The notes beneath the pieces are model-generated. The model made no database searches, was not told the origin of the DNA, and saw nothing but the letters and a program-made list of their open reading frames with translations. Position numbers and translations under genes: made by a program. From positions 4,340,001-4,404,000 of the forward strand of contig NZ_CP059068.1 in assembly GCF_017798165.1 (NCBI RefSeq): a DNA stretch of 64,000 nucleotides. Reading direction: 5' to 3'. Of the stretch, positions 35,765 to 43,839 are shown one piece after another. Source of the DNA: Rhodoferax sp. AJA081-3. Lineage in GTDB: Bacteria; Pseudomonadota; Gammaproteobacteria; Burkholderiales; Burkholderiaceae_C. Position 1 is the stretch's first letter, and each line of letters opens with the position of its first letter.

Positions 35765-36478
35765 ATGAACACGTGGCAGGGTGACTTGCTGGGCATGGCT
35801 GACACGGCCTGTACCGTGGACCAGGTTTTTGAAAAAATCACGCACGCCTCGCAGGCTTTGGGCTTCGAGTACTGTGCCTACGGTCTGCGCTTGCCGACCC
35901 CGATTTCCAACCCCCGCACCATGATGCTGAGCAACTACCCGTTGGCTTGGCAGACGCGTTATGCAAGCCAAGGCTACCTGGCAGTGGACCCCACGGTTGC
36001 ACATGGGCGCCATTCGCAATCTCCACTGGTCTGGTCCCACGCGGTGTTTGCCGCAACCCCTGATTTGTGGGACGAGAGCCAGTCTTTTGGCCTGCGCTTC
36101 GGATGGGCCCAGTCCAGCCTGGATGCGGTGGGTGTGGGTGGCATGTTGTCGCTGGCACGCTCAAGCGATGCCTTGTCGGGGGCGGAGTTGGCCACCCAGG
36201 AGGTGAAGATGCGTTGGCTGGTCAATATTTCACACCTTGCCCTGTCCCGTCTGTTTGTGTCTGAGCTGGTCAAGGAGGCGCAGCCCGATCTGACCGGCCG
36301 GGAGATTGAAGTTCTCAAGTGGACGGCAGATGGCAAATCGTCCAGCGAGATTGCGGACCTGCTGTCCATCTCGGAAAACACCGTGAACTTCCACATCAAA
36401 AACTCTGTCATCAAACTGCGCACGGCGAACCGCACCGCCGCAGTGGTGCGCGCTGCCATGCTCGGGCTGCTGAACTAA
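35765..36478 (+). CDS. LuxR-family quorum-sensing transcription factor
   Basis: The 237-residue product has an N-terminal autoinducer-binding domain with the conserved AHL-pocket residues (LAWQTRY, GYLAVDP with Tyr/Asp-Pro, LVWS) and a C-terminal GerE-type helix-turn-helix (LTGREIEVLKWTADGKSSSEIADLLSISENTVNFHIKN). It is a canonical LuxR that should bind an acyl-homoserine lactone and act at lux boxes. ATG 35765 is preceded by AAGGAG (35754-35759). The synthase gene lies 490 bp downstream on the same strand with a lux box between. Confidence 0.93.
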   Translation: MNTWQGDLLGMADTACTVDQVFEKITHASQALGFEYCAYGLRLPTPISNPRTMMLSNYPLAWQTRYASQGYLAVDPTVAHGRHSQSPLVWSHAVFAATPDLWDESQSFGLRFGWAQSSLDAVGVGGMLSLARSSDALSGAELATQEVKMRWLVNISHLALSRLFVSELVKEAQPDLTGREIEVLKWTADGKSSSEIADLLSISENTVNFHIKNSVIKLRTANRTAAVVRAAMLGLLN

Positions 36479-36491
36479 GGGCACTTGTCCC

Positions 36492-36875
36492 ATGCACCTG
36501 TCGCCCGATGGACTGATACGCCTGACCGTTGACCAGTTGTTGTCAACGCCGTTGGAGCACCTGGTTTCGGGCGTGGACCTGGATGCCAATGGCCAGGCTG
36601 CAAGCTGCGGTACACAGACGTCGCTTTCGGGTTATACCGAGTGGATCAGTACCCGCGACCCCACGATTTCCATCGGTTGGGACTGGCGCCTGCAAACCCT
36701 GGCATCCGGTGTGCGCTGGGTGCGCGTGGGCTTGCCACGCAGCAACCTTATGTTGACGCAAGACACCGGCGCCGACACCTCCTGGCACGGCAACCTGGAA
36801 ATCCTGGGCACCATCGTCGACGCCCTGGCGTGGCGCGAAATCTTGCCCGATGTGGTGGCCGCCCGTTACGCTTGA
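36492..36875 (+). CDS. Conserved small protein between luxR and luxI (DUF4902-like)
   Basis: A 127-residue soluble protein (LSPDGLIRLTVDQLLSTPLEHLVSGVD ... GYTEWISTRDPTISIGWDWRL ... WHGNLEILGTIVDALAWREIL). The pattern resembles DUF4902 proteins that accompany LuxR/LuxI pairs in beta-proteobacteria; this match is from memory and uncertain. It starts 13 bp after luxR, so it is probably co-transcribed with it. A role in tuning quorum sensing is plausible by location only. Confidence 0.7.
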   Translation: MHLSPDGLIRLTVDQLLSTPLEHLVSGVDLDANGQAASCGTQTSLSGYTEWISTRDPTISIGWDWRLQTLASGVRWVRVGLPRSNLMLTQDTGADTSWHGNLEILGTIVDALAWREILPDVVAARYA

Positions 36876-36894
36876 TTACTTATTTTTTGAGAAC

Positions 36895-36910
36895 CTACCA
36901 AATCTGGTAG
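36895..36910 (+). promoter_or_regulatory. lux box upstream of the AHL synthase gene
   Basis: CTACCA and TGGTAG form a perfect inverted repeat around AATC; the wider AACCTACCAAATCTGGTAGTTA adds one more symmetric base pair. The site is 59 bp before the synthase start, a normal activating position for LuxR proteins. Confidence 0.7.
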
Positions 36911-36968
36911 TTACCCCGTAAAGATAGCCGCGCTTCAATGAATCTCCTCTTGTGAAAAAGGAGATGAC

Positions 36969-37565
36969 GTGAACATCGTGACCGGAACACCCGCAGATCT
37001 TTCGGTAGAGATCATGGCCGGCGTTGCACGCTACCGCCACAGAGTCTTTGTAGAAAAACTGGGCTGGCAGCTACGGTGCGAAAACGCATTGGAATACGAC
37101 CAGTTTGACCGGGATGACACGGTGTATGTTGTGGCCCATAACGCACACCACGAGGTGGTAGGCACTGCACGCCTGCTGCCCACCACACGCCCCTATCTGT
37201 TGGACGAGGTTTTCCCCCAGTTGCTGCATGGCATGGCGCCACCCCATTCACCCGACGTTTGGGAGTTGTCGCGGTTTGCGGCGGTGGACTTTAGCGTGCA
37301 GGGTAGCTCGGCCCTGGCGCAGTTTTCGTCACCCATTGCGGTTGGGCTGTTGCAGGCCTCTCTGGAGTGTGCCGCACGCCACGGTGCCAAACGTTTTATT
37401 ACGGTTTCTCCCCTGGGCGTGGAGCGCCTGCTGCGTATTGCGGGTTTTCGGGCCCACCGCCTGGCGCCCCCGATGATCGTGGATGGAAACCCCGTATTTG
37501 CTTGCTCGATTGGCTGCGAGACCCACGGTGCCCCTACGGCTGCCAGAGAGTTGGCCTTATGCTGA
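36969..37565 (+). CDS. Acyl-homoserine-lactone synthase (LuxI family)
   Basis: The 198-residue product carries the conserved LuxI residues: Arg, Phe and Trp in YRHRVFVEKLGW, the Asp residues of EYDQFDRDD, Arg in GTARLLPTTRPYLL, and Glu/Arg in VWELSRFAAVD. It makes an AHL from S-adenosylmethionine and acyl-ACP. It starts at GTG 36969 with AAGGAG at 36958-36963. Between the two lies ATG-ACG-TGA, a two-codon reading frame whose stop overlaps the GTG. The end of the gene overlaps the ATG of the kinase gene, so quorum control of the lux box should extend to the downstream operon. Confidence 0.92.
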   Translation: MNIVTGTPADLSVEIMAGVARYRHRVFVEKLGWQLRCENALEYDQFDRDDTVYVVAHNAHHEVVGTARLLPTTRPYLLDEVFPQLLHGMAPPHSPDVWELSRFAAVDFSVQGSSALAQFSSPIAVGLLQASLECAARHGAKRFITVSPLGVERLLRIAGFRAHRLAPPMIVDGNPVFACSIGCETHGAPTAARELALC

Positions 37566-39703
37566 ACCTTGGCAAGTACCGATTGGTCATTCTGCTCACC
37601 GGATTGTTTCTGGTGATCTTTGGTGCGGTGATGGTGCTGACGTTTGTGATCTCGCGCCAGATTGCCACCGACGCGGTGTCGCTCAATCTGGCCGGTCAGC
37701 AGCGCACCCAGGTGCAGCAGTTGGTGAAGACCGTGCTGTTGCTGGAACAGGGCAACACCCAGGGTGTGATCGACAGCAATGGCGCCACCAGCTTTTCGGA
37801 ACTGAAAGATCTCTACTCCACGGTAGATGCATTGAACGCCGCGCTGACTGCTTTTCGCGAAGGCGGCATGCAACTGGAGAGCGGAGCGCGGGTAGCGTTG
37901 ACCCCACAAGACGACGTGCAAGCGGCAGCGTTCTTCAAACTGCTGGATGAGTTGTGGGCGCCCATCAACCAGCAAGTGCAGGCGTTGCGCAAGAAAGAAA
38001 ACCCCACTTCCGATGATTTTGGCGCCCTGCTGCAGGTGCTGGTGCCCGACAACCTGAACTTGCTGGAGACCTCGAACCTGCTGACCTCGCGTATGGAAGC
38101 CTTGTCGGCGGGCAAGGCTGCCACCTTGCGCCAGATTCAGACCGGCGGGATTGCGCTGGCTTTTCTGAACTTTGCGCTCATCGTGTACGTTTTCTTGGGC
38201 CGCCTACGTGCCAGTGATAGCGAAGTGGAGCGTATGCAGGTGTAGACCGAGAACATTCTGCGCACCATGCAGGAAGGCCTCTTCCTGCTGGACAACAACT
38301 TCCAGATCGGCAGCCAGACCTCCAATGCGCTGAGCCAAGTGATGGGCACCACGGTCAAGCCCGGTGGCGATTTCCTGGCATTGCTCAAACCCATGGTGTC
38401 GCAAAAGACGCTGGACACCACCAAGGAGTACATCGAACTGCTGCTGCGCTTTGATGTGAAGGAAAAACTGGTTGCCAGCCTGAACCCGCTGGATGCGCTG
38501 GAGATCAACACCACCCGCGAGAACGGAACGGTGGAGACCCGCTACCTGAACTTCCGTTTCAACCGTGTGGTGGACAAGGGCAAGATCACTCACCTGCTGG
38601 TTACGGCATCCGACATTACACGCCGCGTCAAGCTGGAGCGTGAGCTGATCAACAGCGAACGCCAAGTGCAGGACCAGATGGCCATGATGGTCTACATCCT
38701 GCAGGCCGATCCCGGCCAGATGCGGGACTTTCTGGAAGGGTCGGTGGCCGGCCTCAACCGCATCAATGAGGCACTCAAGGGGGGATCGACGTCCGGCGTC
38801 GCCACGGCGGATATTGACCACTTCTTCCGTATTGCGCACCGCATCAAGGGCGACGCCGCGGCCCTCAACCTGCAGGCCATTGCAACATCGCTGCACAGCT
38901 TTGAAGACCTGTTGCAGGGCCTGCGCAACAAACCACAACTGCAGAACGAAGACCTGTTGCCGGTGATTGTGCGGGTGCGCTCCATCTATACCGAGCTGCA
39001 TGCCATCCAGGAGGCGATGGCGCGGATTGCCCAAGTGCGGGGTGTGGTGAATGTGGAGCCACCCAAGCCGGCGCACGACCCGGTGCGGCAAAACTCGCCC
39101 TTTGTGGCCCATTGGCGCAACCTCACACAGCAAATTGCCAGCCGCAAAGGCAAGAAGGTGGATCTGACCTATCAGGGCGTAGACCTGGAAAAGATCACCA
39201 AAGCCATGCGCGAGACCATAGACACCATCGTCACGCAGTTCATCCGCAATGCGGTCACCCACGGTCTGGAAACCCCCCAAGAGCGGGCACACCAGGGCAA
39301 GCAGGAGCAGGGTGCTATTGCCGTGTATTTGTCGGAAGCCGGTGACGGTGCGCTGGAGCTGAGCTTCCGCGATGACGGCGCGGGCATCAATGTCGAGAAG
39401 CTGCGCGAGGCCGCGGTACGCATTGGCGCCTTGAACGCCGAGAAGGCCAAGGTGGCAGACGTGCGCCAGTTGACCGAACTCATTTTTAAACCGGGGTTCT
39501 CGACGCACGAATCGGTCGATGAGGACGCGGGGCGTGGTGTGGGGCTGGATGTGGTCAGAGACCTGGTGGCGCGGGTGCGGGGGCGCATCCATATCGGGAC
39601 CGCGCCCGGAAAGTACTGCCACTTCCGGGTGCAGATTCCGTCGCACCTGTTTGCCTCATCCAATCTGGCAACACTGGCATTGCAGGCGGAGGCACATAGC
39701 TGA
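37559..39703 (+). pseudogene. CheA-like sensor kinase interrupted by an in-frame TAG codon
   Basis: Two open segments in the same frame join into one 714-residue protein. The first (37559-38245) has two membrane helices flanking a PilJ-like periplasmic four-helix domain (NLAGQQRTQVQQLVKTVLLLEQG). It stops at TAG (38243-38245), 17 bp before the next ATG (38267). The second encodes a PAS-like region, an Hpt domain with phospho-acceptor in FRIAHRIKGDAAAL and an HATPase_c (QFIRNAVTHGLE, DDGAGI, GRGVGLDVV), without a CheW-like P5 domain. The sequence across the stop (ERMQV-stop-TENILRTM) reads naturally if TAG was CAG. No ribosome-binding site precedes 38267. It may be a pseudogene, a read-through gene or a base error. 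It overlaps luxI at its start and the CheY gene at its end. Confidence 0.8.
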
Positions 39704-40071
39704 TGGAACTCAAACTCATGATCATCGACGACTCCAACGTCATCCGCGGCAAGATCTCGCGCGCCCTGACGCGGCACAACATGCGTGTGGTGGCCACCGC
39801 CGCCAATGGAGAGGAAGCTGTGGAGCGTTTCCTGCCGGAGAAGCCCGACATCGTCACCATGGACCTGACCATGCCGCGCATGGACGGTCTGGAGTGCATC
39901 CGCAAGCTCAAGAAGATCAAACCGGATATCAAGATATTGGTGGTGTCCGCATTGGCCGACAAAGCCACCGCCATCCAGGCGCTGAAAGAAGGCGCACAGG
40001 GTTTCCTGTGCAAACCCTTTTCGGATGACGATTTGACCGAAGCGATGGACGAACTCTTATCAGGGGCTTGA
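39703..40071 (+). CDS. CheY-like single-domain response regulator
   Basis: A 122-residue receiver domain with acidic pair IIDDSN, phospho-acceptor Asp in VTMDLTMPRMDG, conserved Ser in VVSALAD and Lys in CKPFSDDDL; no output domain. Its start shares a base with the kinase stop (TGATG). It is the likely phosphate acceptor of the adjacent CheA-like kinase, and the adjacent CheX-like protein would dephosphorylate it. Confidence 0.93.
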   Translation: MELKLMIIDDSNVIRGKISRALTRHNMRVVATAANGEEAVERFLPEKPDIVTMDLTMPRMDGLECIRKLKKIKPDIKILVVSALADKATAIQALKEGAQGFLCKPFSDDDLTEAMDELLSGA

Positions 40072-40072
40072 C

Positions 40073-40519
40073 ATGGACGAAGACCAGCTACGCATCTTTG
40101 TGGGAATCGTTCAGAAGTACTTCGAGAGCGAGACCGGTAAAGGGCCGGACACCGGCAGCCCTTACCTGGGCGACGTGACCGACCTGCCCATGCTCGACTT
40201 CACGGGTGTCATTGGCATATCGGGTGTGCGCCAGGGCTGTGTCTACATCACGGCTGGGCCGGACCTGCTGCGCGCCTTGCTGCTGCATGTGGGGGAGACC
40301 GATGTGTCGGACCACAACCTGTGTGACCTGGCGGGTGAGATTGCCAACACCATTGCCGGCAATGCCCGTTTGCACTTTGGCCATGAATTCATGATCTCGG
40401 TCCCGGTCATTGTGCGGGGTGCCGCCCAGGCCATCCACATGCAGCGCAATTCCAAGGCCTATGTGATTCCGTTCCGGTGGCGTAAGCATCCGGCTTCGCT
40501 GGTCGTCAGTCTGCAGTGA
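40073..40519 (+). CDS. CheX-like phosphatase domain protein
   Basis: The 148-residue product has the CheC/CheX/FliY phosphatase signature DLAGEIANTIAGNA with the Glu and Asn that position the attacking water, and the fold-typical VRQGCVYITAGPDLLRALL. CheX removes phosphate from CheY-type regulators. It begins one base after the CheY-like gene. Confidence 0.85.
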   Translation: MDEDQLRIFVGIVQKYFESETGKGPDTGSPYLGDVTDLPMLDFTGVIGISGVRQGCVYITAGPDLLRALLLHVGETDVSDHNLCDLAGEIANTIAGNARLHFGHEFMISVPVIVRGAAQAIHMQRNSKAYVIPFRWRKHPASLVVSLQ

Positions 40520-40535
40520 TGGGAGAGCCCCTTTT

Positions 40536-41549
40536 ATGAATGCCTTGATCGTTATGCGCGCTGCCATAGCAGCGGCCCTGGTCCACGGACTGACGCCCGC
40601 TTGGGCAGACACGGTTTTGACCAATGCCTCCTACACCGCAACCAAGGAAATGTTTGCCGCCTACAACCCGGCGTTTGCGCGGTATTGGAAGGCCAAAACA
40701 GGCGAGGGGGTGCAGATCAACCAGTCCCACGCCAACTCCAGCACACAGGCCAGTCTCATCAACAGTGGATTCGCTGCGGATGTAGTGACTTTGTCCGTGC
40801 CGCTGGATGTGGACGAGATTGCCAGCAACCGCCTGGTGCCCGAGAACTGGAAACAGCGCCTGCCACAAAGCTCTACGCCCTATTACTCCACCATCGTGTT
40901 CCTGGTGCACAAGGGCAACCCCAAGGCCATCAAGGACTGGCCTGATCTGGTGCGCTGGGGTGTCCGTGTGGTCATGTCCAACCCCAAGTCGTCGGGCGGG
41001 GCGCGTTGGAGCCATCTGGCCGCCTGGGGTTATGCGCTCAAGAAGCCGGGCGGCAGTGAGGCCAGCGCGCGCGACTACCTGAAGCGGCTGTACAACAACA
41101 ACAAGGTTCTGGAGTACACCGCGCGCGGCGCTTCCAATACCTTCGTGGGTCGCAAGCAGGGGGATGTGATGGTGTCCTGGGAGAACGAGGCCTTCCAGAT
41201 CGTGGCTCAGTTCCCTGATCTGTTCCAGATTGTGGTCCCCTCCATTTCGGTGATTGCCGAGCCACCGGTTGCCGTCATCGACAAGGTGGTGGACCAGCGC
41301 GGATCGCGAAAGGTGGCAGAGGCCTATCTGCAATACCTGTACAGCGCGGAGGGGCAGTCCATTGCCGCCAGCCACTTCTATCGGCCGTCCGACCCGGCTG
41401 TGGCCAGCCAGTTCGAGAAGCAGTTCACCCCGCTCAAGCTGTTCAAGGTGGGCGACCTCTACAAAGACTGGCAAACCATAGACCGTGTCCATTTTCAGGA
41501 CGGCGGAATTTTTGATCAGGTCTATGACCAGTACCGCAATGGATCATGA
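40536..41549 (+). CDS. Periplasmic sulfate-type substrate-binding protein (Sbp/CysP-like)
   Basis: A 337-residue protein with signal peptide (AAIAAALVHGLTPAWA) and the Sbp family body: LTNASYTATKEMFAAYN, FAADVVTLSVPLDVDEIA, IVFLVHKGNPKAIKDWPDL, NPKSSGGARWSHLAAWGYA, VSWENEAFQIV. Family members bind sulfate or thiosulfate for ABC uptake. No permease or ATPase gene is near, and it sits between chemosensory genes and other secreted proteins, so a role as ligand sensor for the kinase is more likely here than transport. Confidence 0.88.
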   Translation: MNALIVMRAAIAAALVHGLTPAWADTVLTNASYTATKEMFAAYNPAFARYWKAKTGEGVQINQSHANSSTQASLINSGFAADVVTLSVPLDVDEIASNRLVPENWKQRLPQSSTPYYSTIVFLVHKGNPKAIKDWPDLVRWGVRVVMSNPKSSGGARWSHLAAWGYALKKPGGSEASARDYLKRLYNNNKVLEYTARGASNTFVGRKQGDVMVSWENEAFQIVAQFPDLFQIVVPSISVIAEPPVAVIDKVVDQRGSRKVAEAYLQYLYSAEGQSIAASHFYRPSDPAVASQFEKQFTPLKLFKVGDLYKDWQTIDRVHFQDGGIFDQVYDQYRNGS

Positions 41550-41591
41550 CCGTTGCATAACTTTTGGACCCCGTTGCATGAAGGAGTTTCT

Positions 41592-42650
41592 ATGAAAACC
41601 GCAAAGCCCGGCTTCATTAAGTTATTGCCTGTTGCCGCCTGCCCCTTGGTCCTGCTGGCCCACTCTTCGTTGGCAGTTGCGCAGGACCGGGCGGTAGAGG
41701 CCGCCATCACGCGTGACGTAGGCTTGATGGCCGCCCGCCTGGCGCAAATGTGCCCCGTTGCAGAGGCCTACAGCCAAGATGCCTTCGATACCTGCCGCAA
41801 GGGTCTCTTTGTCAGCCCGCAGGTACAGGCCATGCTAGGCCCCATCACCCTGTGGGGGCGCCAGCGCGAGCAAGGCGCTTTGTTGAAGGAAACCCACCTG
41901 ACCCAGTTTGCGCCGGAAGTACTCACGGGTATGTATATGCCCTTGTTCATGTTTGATGGCAGCTACTCGGTCAGCTACTCGGTGCCCAATGCCATGTATG
42001 TGGCACGGTTGGGTGTTGGGTTCCGTAACAGGCTGCAGCCAGGGCAGTTTCCCTATCCCTTCTGGCATGAGGCCAACAAGTGGAATACCTATGAAAACGC
42101 GAAAGCCATGTTGTTTTGGTTTGATGCCAAATCCCTTAAGGCCCGCGTCGTTCAGTTCACGCAGCTGGGGGAGGGGGCGCCCTTGGTGGCGGTACAGCCT
42201 GTAGCCACGCCGGCATTCGAAGGCAAATGGATGTGGACCGACGCGCAAGGTAAAACGCAGCCTGCGGTCACGCTGTTTGATGGACTATTCAGTGAATCCA
42301 ATCCCTATAAGCGCGATCTGGATGCGTCTTACCGTGTGTTGGCGTTGTCACTGCGAGAGAGCCAGTGTCTGCAATGCCATGTGCCCAACAACCCCCAGCG
42401 CTCGACCAAACTGGTGTTGTTGCAGTCTCCAGCCCATGCGGCGGCAGAGATCAAACGTTTGCTGAAACAGGTGCAGACCGACCGGATGCCCGTGGATGAC
42501 TATGGCGTGGAGGAGTCGTTAACCGCAGAGGCCAAGACACTTCTGCTGGAGCGGGGCCGTGTGTTCGAGCAATTTGTTGACAAGGCCCATGCCTGGGAGC
42601 GTACACAGCGGCTTTCCAGCACAACAGCGGCCACAGGCAGCGTGCAGTAG
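41592..42650 (+). CDS. Exported monoheme c-type protein of unknown function
   Basis: The 352-residue product starts at ATG 41592 with AAGGAG just upstream and has a signal peptide (AACPLVLLAHSSLAVAQ). One heme-binding motif, CLQCH, lies at 259-263 in RESQCLQCHVPNNPQRSTK. The region 80-230 is rich in aromatic residues and may form a sensor-like pocket. I do not recognise the family. Position between two binding-protein genes suggests a redox- or gas-sensing accessory of the same operon. Confidence 0.78.
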   Translation: MKTAKPGFIKLLPVAACPLVLLAHSSLAVAQDRAVEAAITRDVGLMAARLAQMCPVAEAYSQDAFDTCRKGLFVSPQVQAMLGPITLWGRQREQGALLKETHLTQFAPEVLTGMYMPLFMFDGSYSVSYSVPNAMYVARLGVGFRNRLQPGQFPYPFWHEANKWNTYENAKAMLFWFDAKSLKARVVQFTQLGEGAPLVAVQPVATPAFEGKWMWTDAQGKTQPAVTLFDGLFSESNPYKRDLDASYRVLALSLRESQCLQCHVPNNPQRSTKLVLLQSPAHAAAEIKRLLKQVQTDRMPVDDYGVEESLTAEAKTLLLERGRVFEQFVDKAHAWERTQRLSSTTAATGSVQ

Positions 42651-42669
42651 TTTCTTATCTGGGGGATGT

Positions 42670-43707
42670 ATGGGATTGAAATTTCCGCTCTCACTGTGTA
42701 CCGCCTTCGCGGTGGTGGTGCTCGCCGTTCCTGGTGCGTGGTCTGCTGAGGTACTGGGTGCCGGTGCCTCGCTTCCCGCGCCGGTGTATGCCAAGTGGGC
42801 CAAGGCCTACAAACAATCGTCCGGTACCAAGGTGGTGTACCAGTCCATAGGTTCCGGCAGCGGCGTGGCGCAGATCACGGCCAAGTCCGTTGACTTTGGT
42901 ACCTCGGACAGCCCCTTGTCGAGTGCCGTTCTCGAAAAAAATGGTCTGCTGCAGTTCCCCACCATGCTGGGCGGCGTGGTGCCCATCGTTAACCTGCCCA
43001 ACACCAAGCCGGGTGATGTCAAACTCACCGGCCCTGTTCTAGCGGACATCTACTTGGGGAAGATTGTGGTCTGGGATGACAGTGCCATCACCCAGGTCAA
43101 CCCGGGTGTTTCATTGCCCAATCTGGCCATTGCAGTGGTACGGCGTTCCGACAGTTCCGGCTCCACCTTGCTCTTCACCGACTACCTGTCCAAAGTCAGC
43201 CCTGAGTGGAAGACTCGCCTGGGCCGCGGTGTCACCGTGCCGTGGACGGTGGGGCTGGGTGGCAAGGGAGACGATGGCGTCAGCAAGTTTGTACAGCGGT
43301 TGCCGGGTGCGATTGGTTTTGTGGACTATGGCTTTGCCCTGAACAACGCACTGAACTACACACAGCTCAAAAACCAGAGTGGTGTGTTTGTGGCCCCCAA
43401 CCCCCAAAGCCTGGCTGCAGCTGTCAGCAGCAACTGGGAAAACTCAGGCTTTTCAGACATCCTGACTGAAGAGCGCAGCCAGGGTGCCTGGCCCATCACC
43501 GGGGCTACGTTCGCGTTGATCCGCAAGGTGCAGGACAAACCGGAACAGGCCCGTGAAATCATCAAGTTCTTCAATTGGGCTTTCAAGGAAGGCGGCAAGT
43601 CGGCCACGGAGGCGAACTACGTGCCGCTGGCCGATAGCACCGCCAAAGCAGTCACGGCCCAGTGGCAGGTGGTGCGCGACGGTACGGGCAAGCCGTTGTA
43701 TGAGTAG
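42670..43707 (+). CDS. Phosphate-binding protein, PstS family
   Basis: A 345-residue protein with signal peptide (TAFAVVVLAVPGAWSA) and PstS motifs: LGAGASLPAPVYAKWAKAY, QSIGSGSGVAQITAKSVDFGTSD, VVRRSDSSGSTLLFTDYLSKVSPEW, GAIGFVDYGFAL. It should bind phosphate in the periplasm. The pstCAB transporter genes are absent, as are permeases for the Sbp-like protein two genes upstream, so I infer a sensory role. It is the last gene of the quorum-linked operon. Confidence 0.88.
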   Translation: MGLKFPLSLCTAFAVVVLAVPGAWSAEVLGAGASLPAPVYAKWAKAYKQSSGTKVVYQSIGSGSGVAQITAKSVDFGTSDSPLSSAVLEKNGLLQFPTMLGGVVPIVNLPNTKPGDVKLTGPVLADIYLGKIVVWDDSAITQVNPGVSLPNLAIAVVRRSDSSGSTLLFTDYLSKVSPEWKTRLGRGVTVPWTVGLGGKGDDGVSKFVQRLPGAIGFVDYGFALNNALNYTQLKNQSGVFVAPNPQSLAAAVSSNWENSGFSDILTEERSQGAWPITGATFALIRKVQDKPEQAREIIKFFNWAFKEGGKSATEANYVPLADSTAKAVTAQWQVVRDGTGKPLYE

Positions 43708-43767
43708 TGCCAACGCTGGGTAACATAAAGAAGGCAGAAGGCGTGCTAGTGGTTTTCCCTCGATTGC

Positions 43768-43795
43768 TTGACATCTAAAGGTTTAAGCCTAAACT
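43768..43795 (+). promoter_or_regulatory. Promoter with overlapping inverted repeat for the aminobenzoate operon
   Basis: TTGACA (43768-43773) and TAAACT (43790-43795) are 16 bp apart, a plausible sigma-70 promoter. GTTTA-AGCC-TAAAC (43781-43794), a perfect inverted repeat, covers the spacer and the -10 element. This is the expected place for the operator of the MarR repressor encoded in the operon. Confidence 0.6.
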
Positions 43796-43839
43796 AATTG
43801 CAAATCCCACCCCGAGTCGCAAGGCTTCCTGGAGTTGCA

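Noticed and set aside
38204-39646. Minus-strand open frame of about 480 codons opposite the kinase
   Set aside because: His/Gln-rich shadow; the plus strand has Hpt and HATPase motifs.
39703-40519. Flagellar chemotaxis operon
   Set aside because: CheY- and CheX-like genes are present but no CheW, CheR, CheB, MCP or flagellar gene is near, and the kinase lacks the P5 domain.
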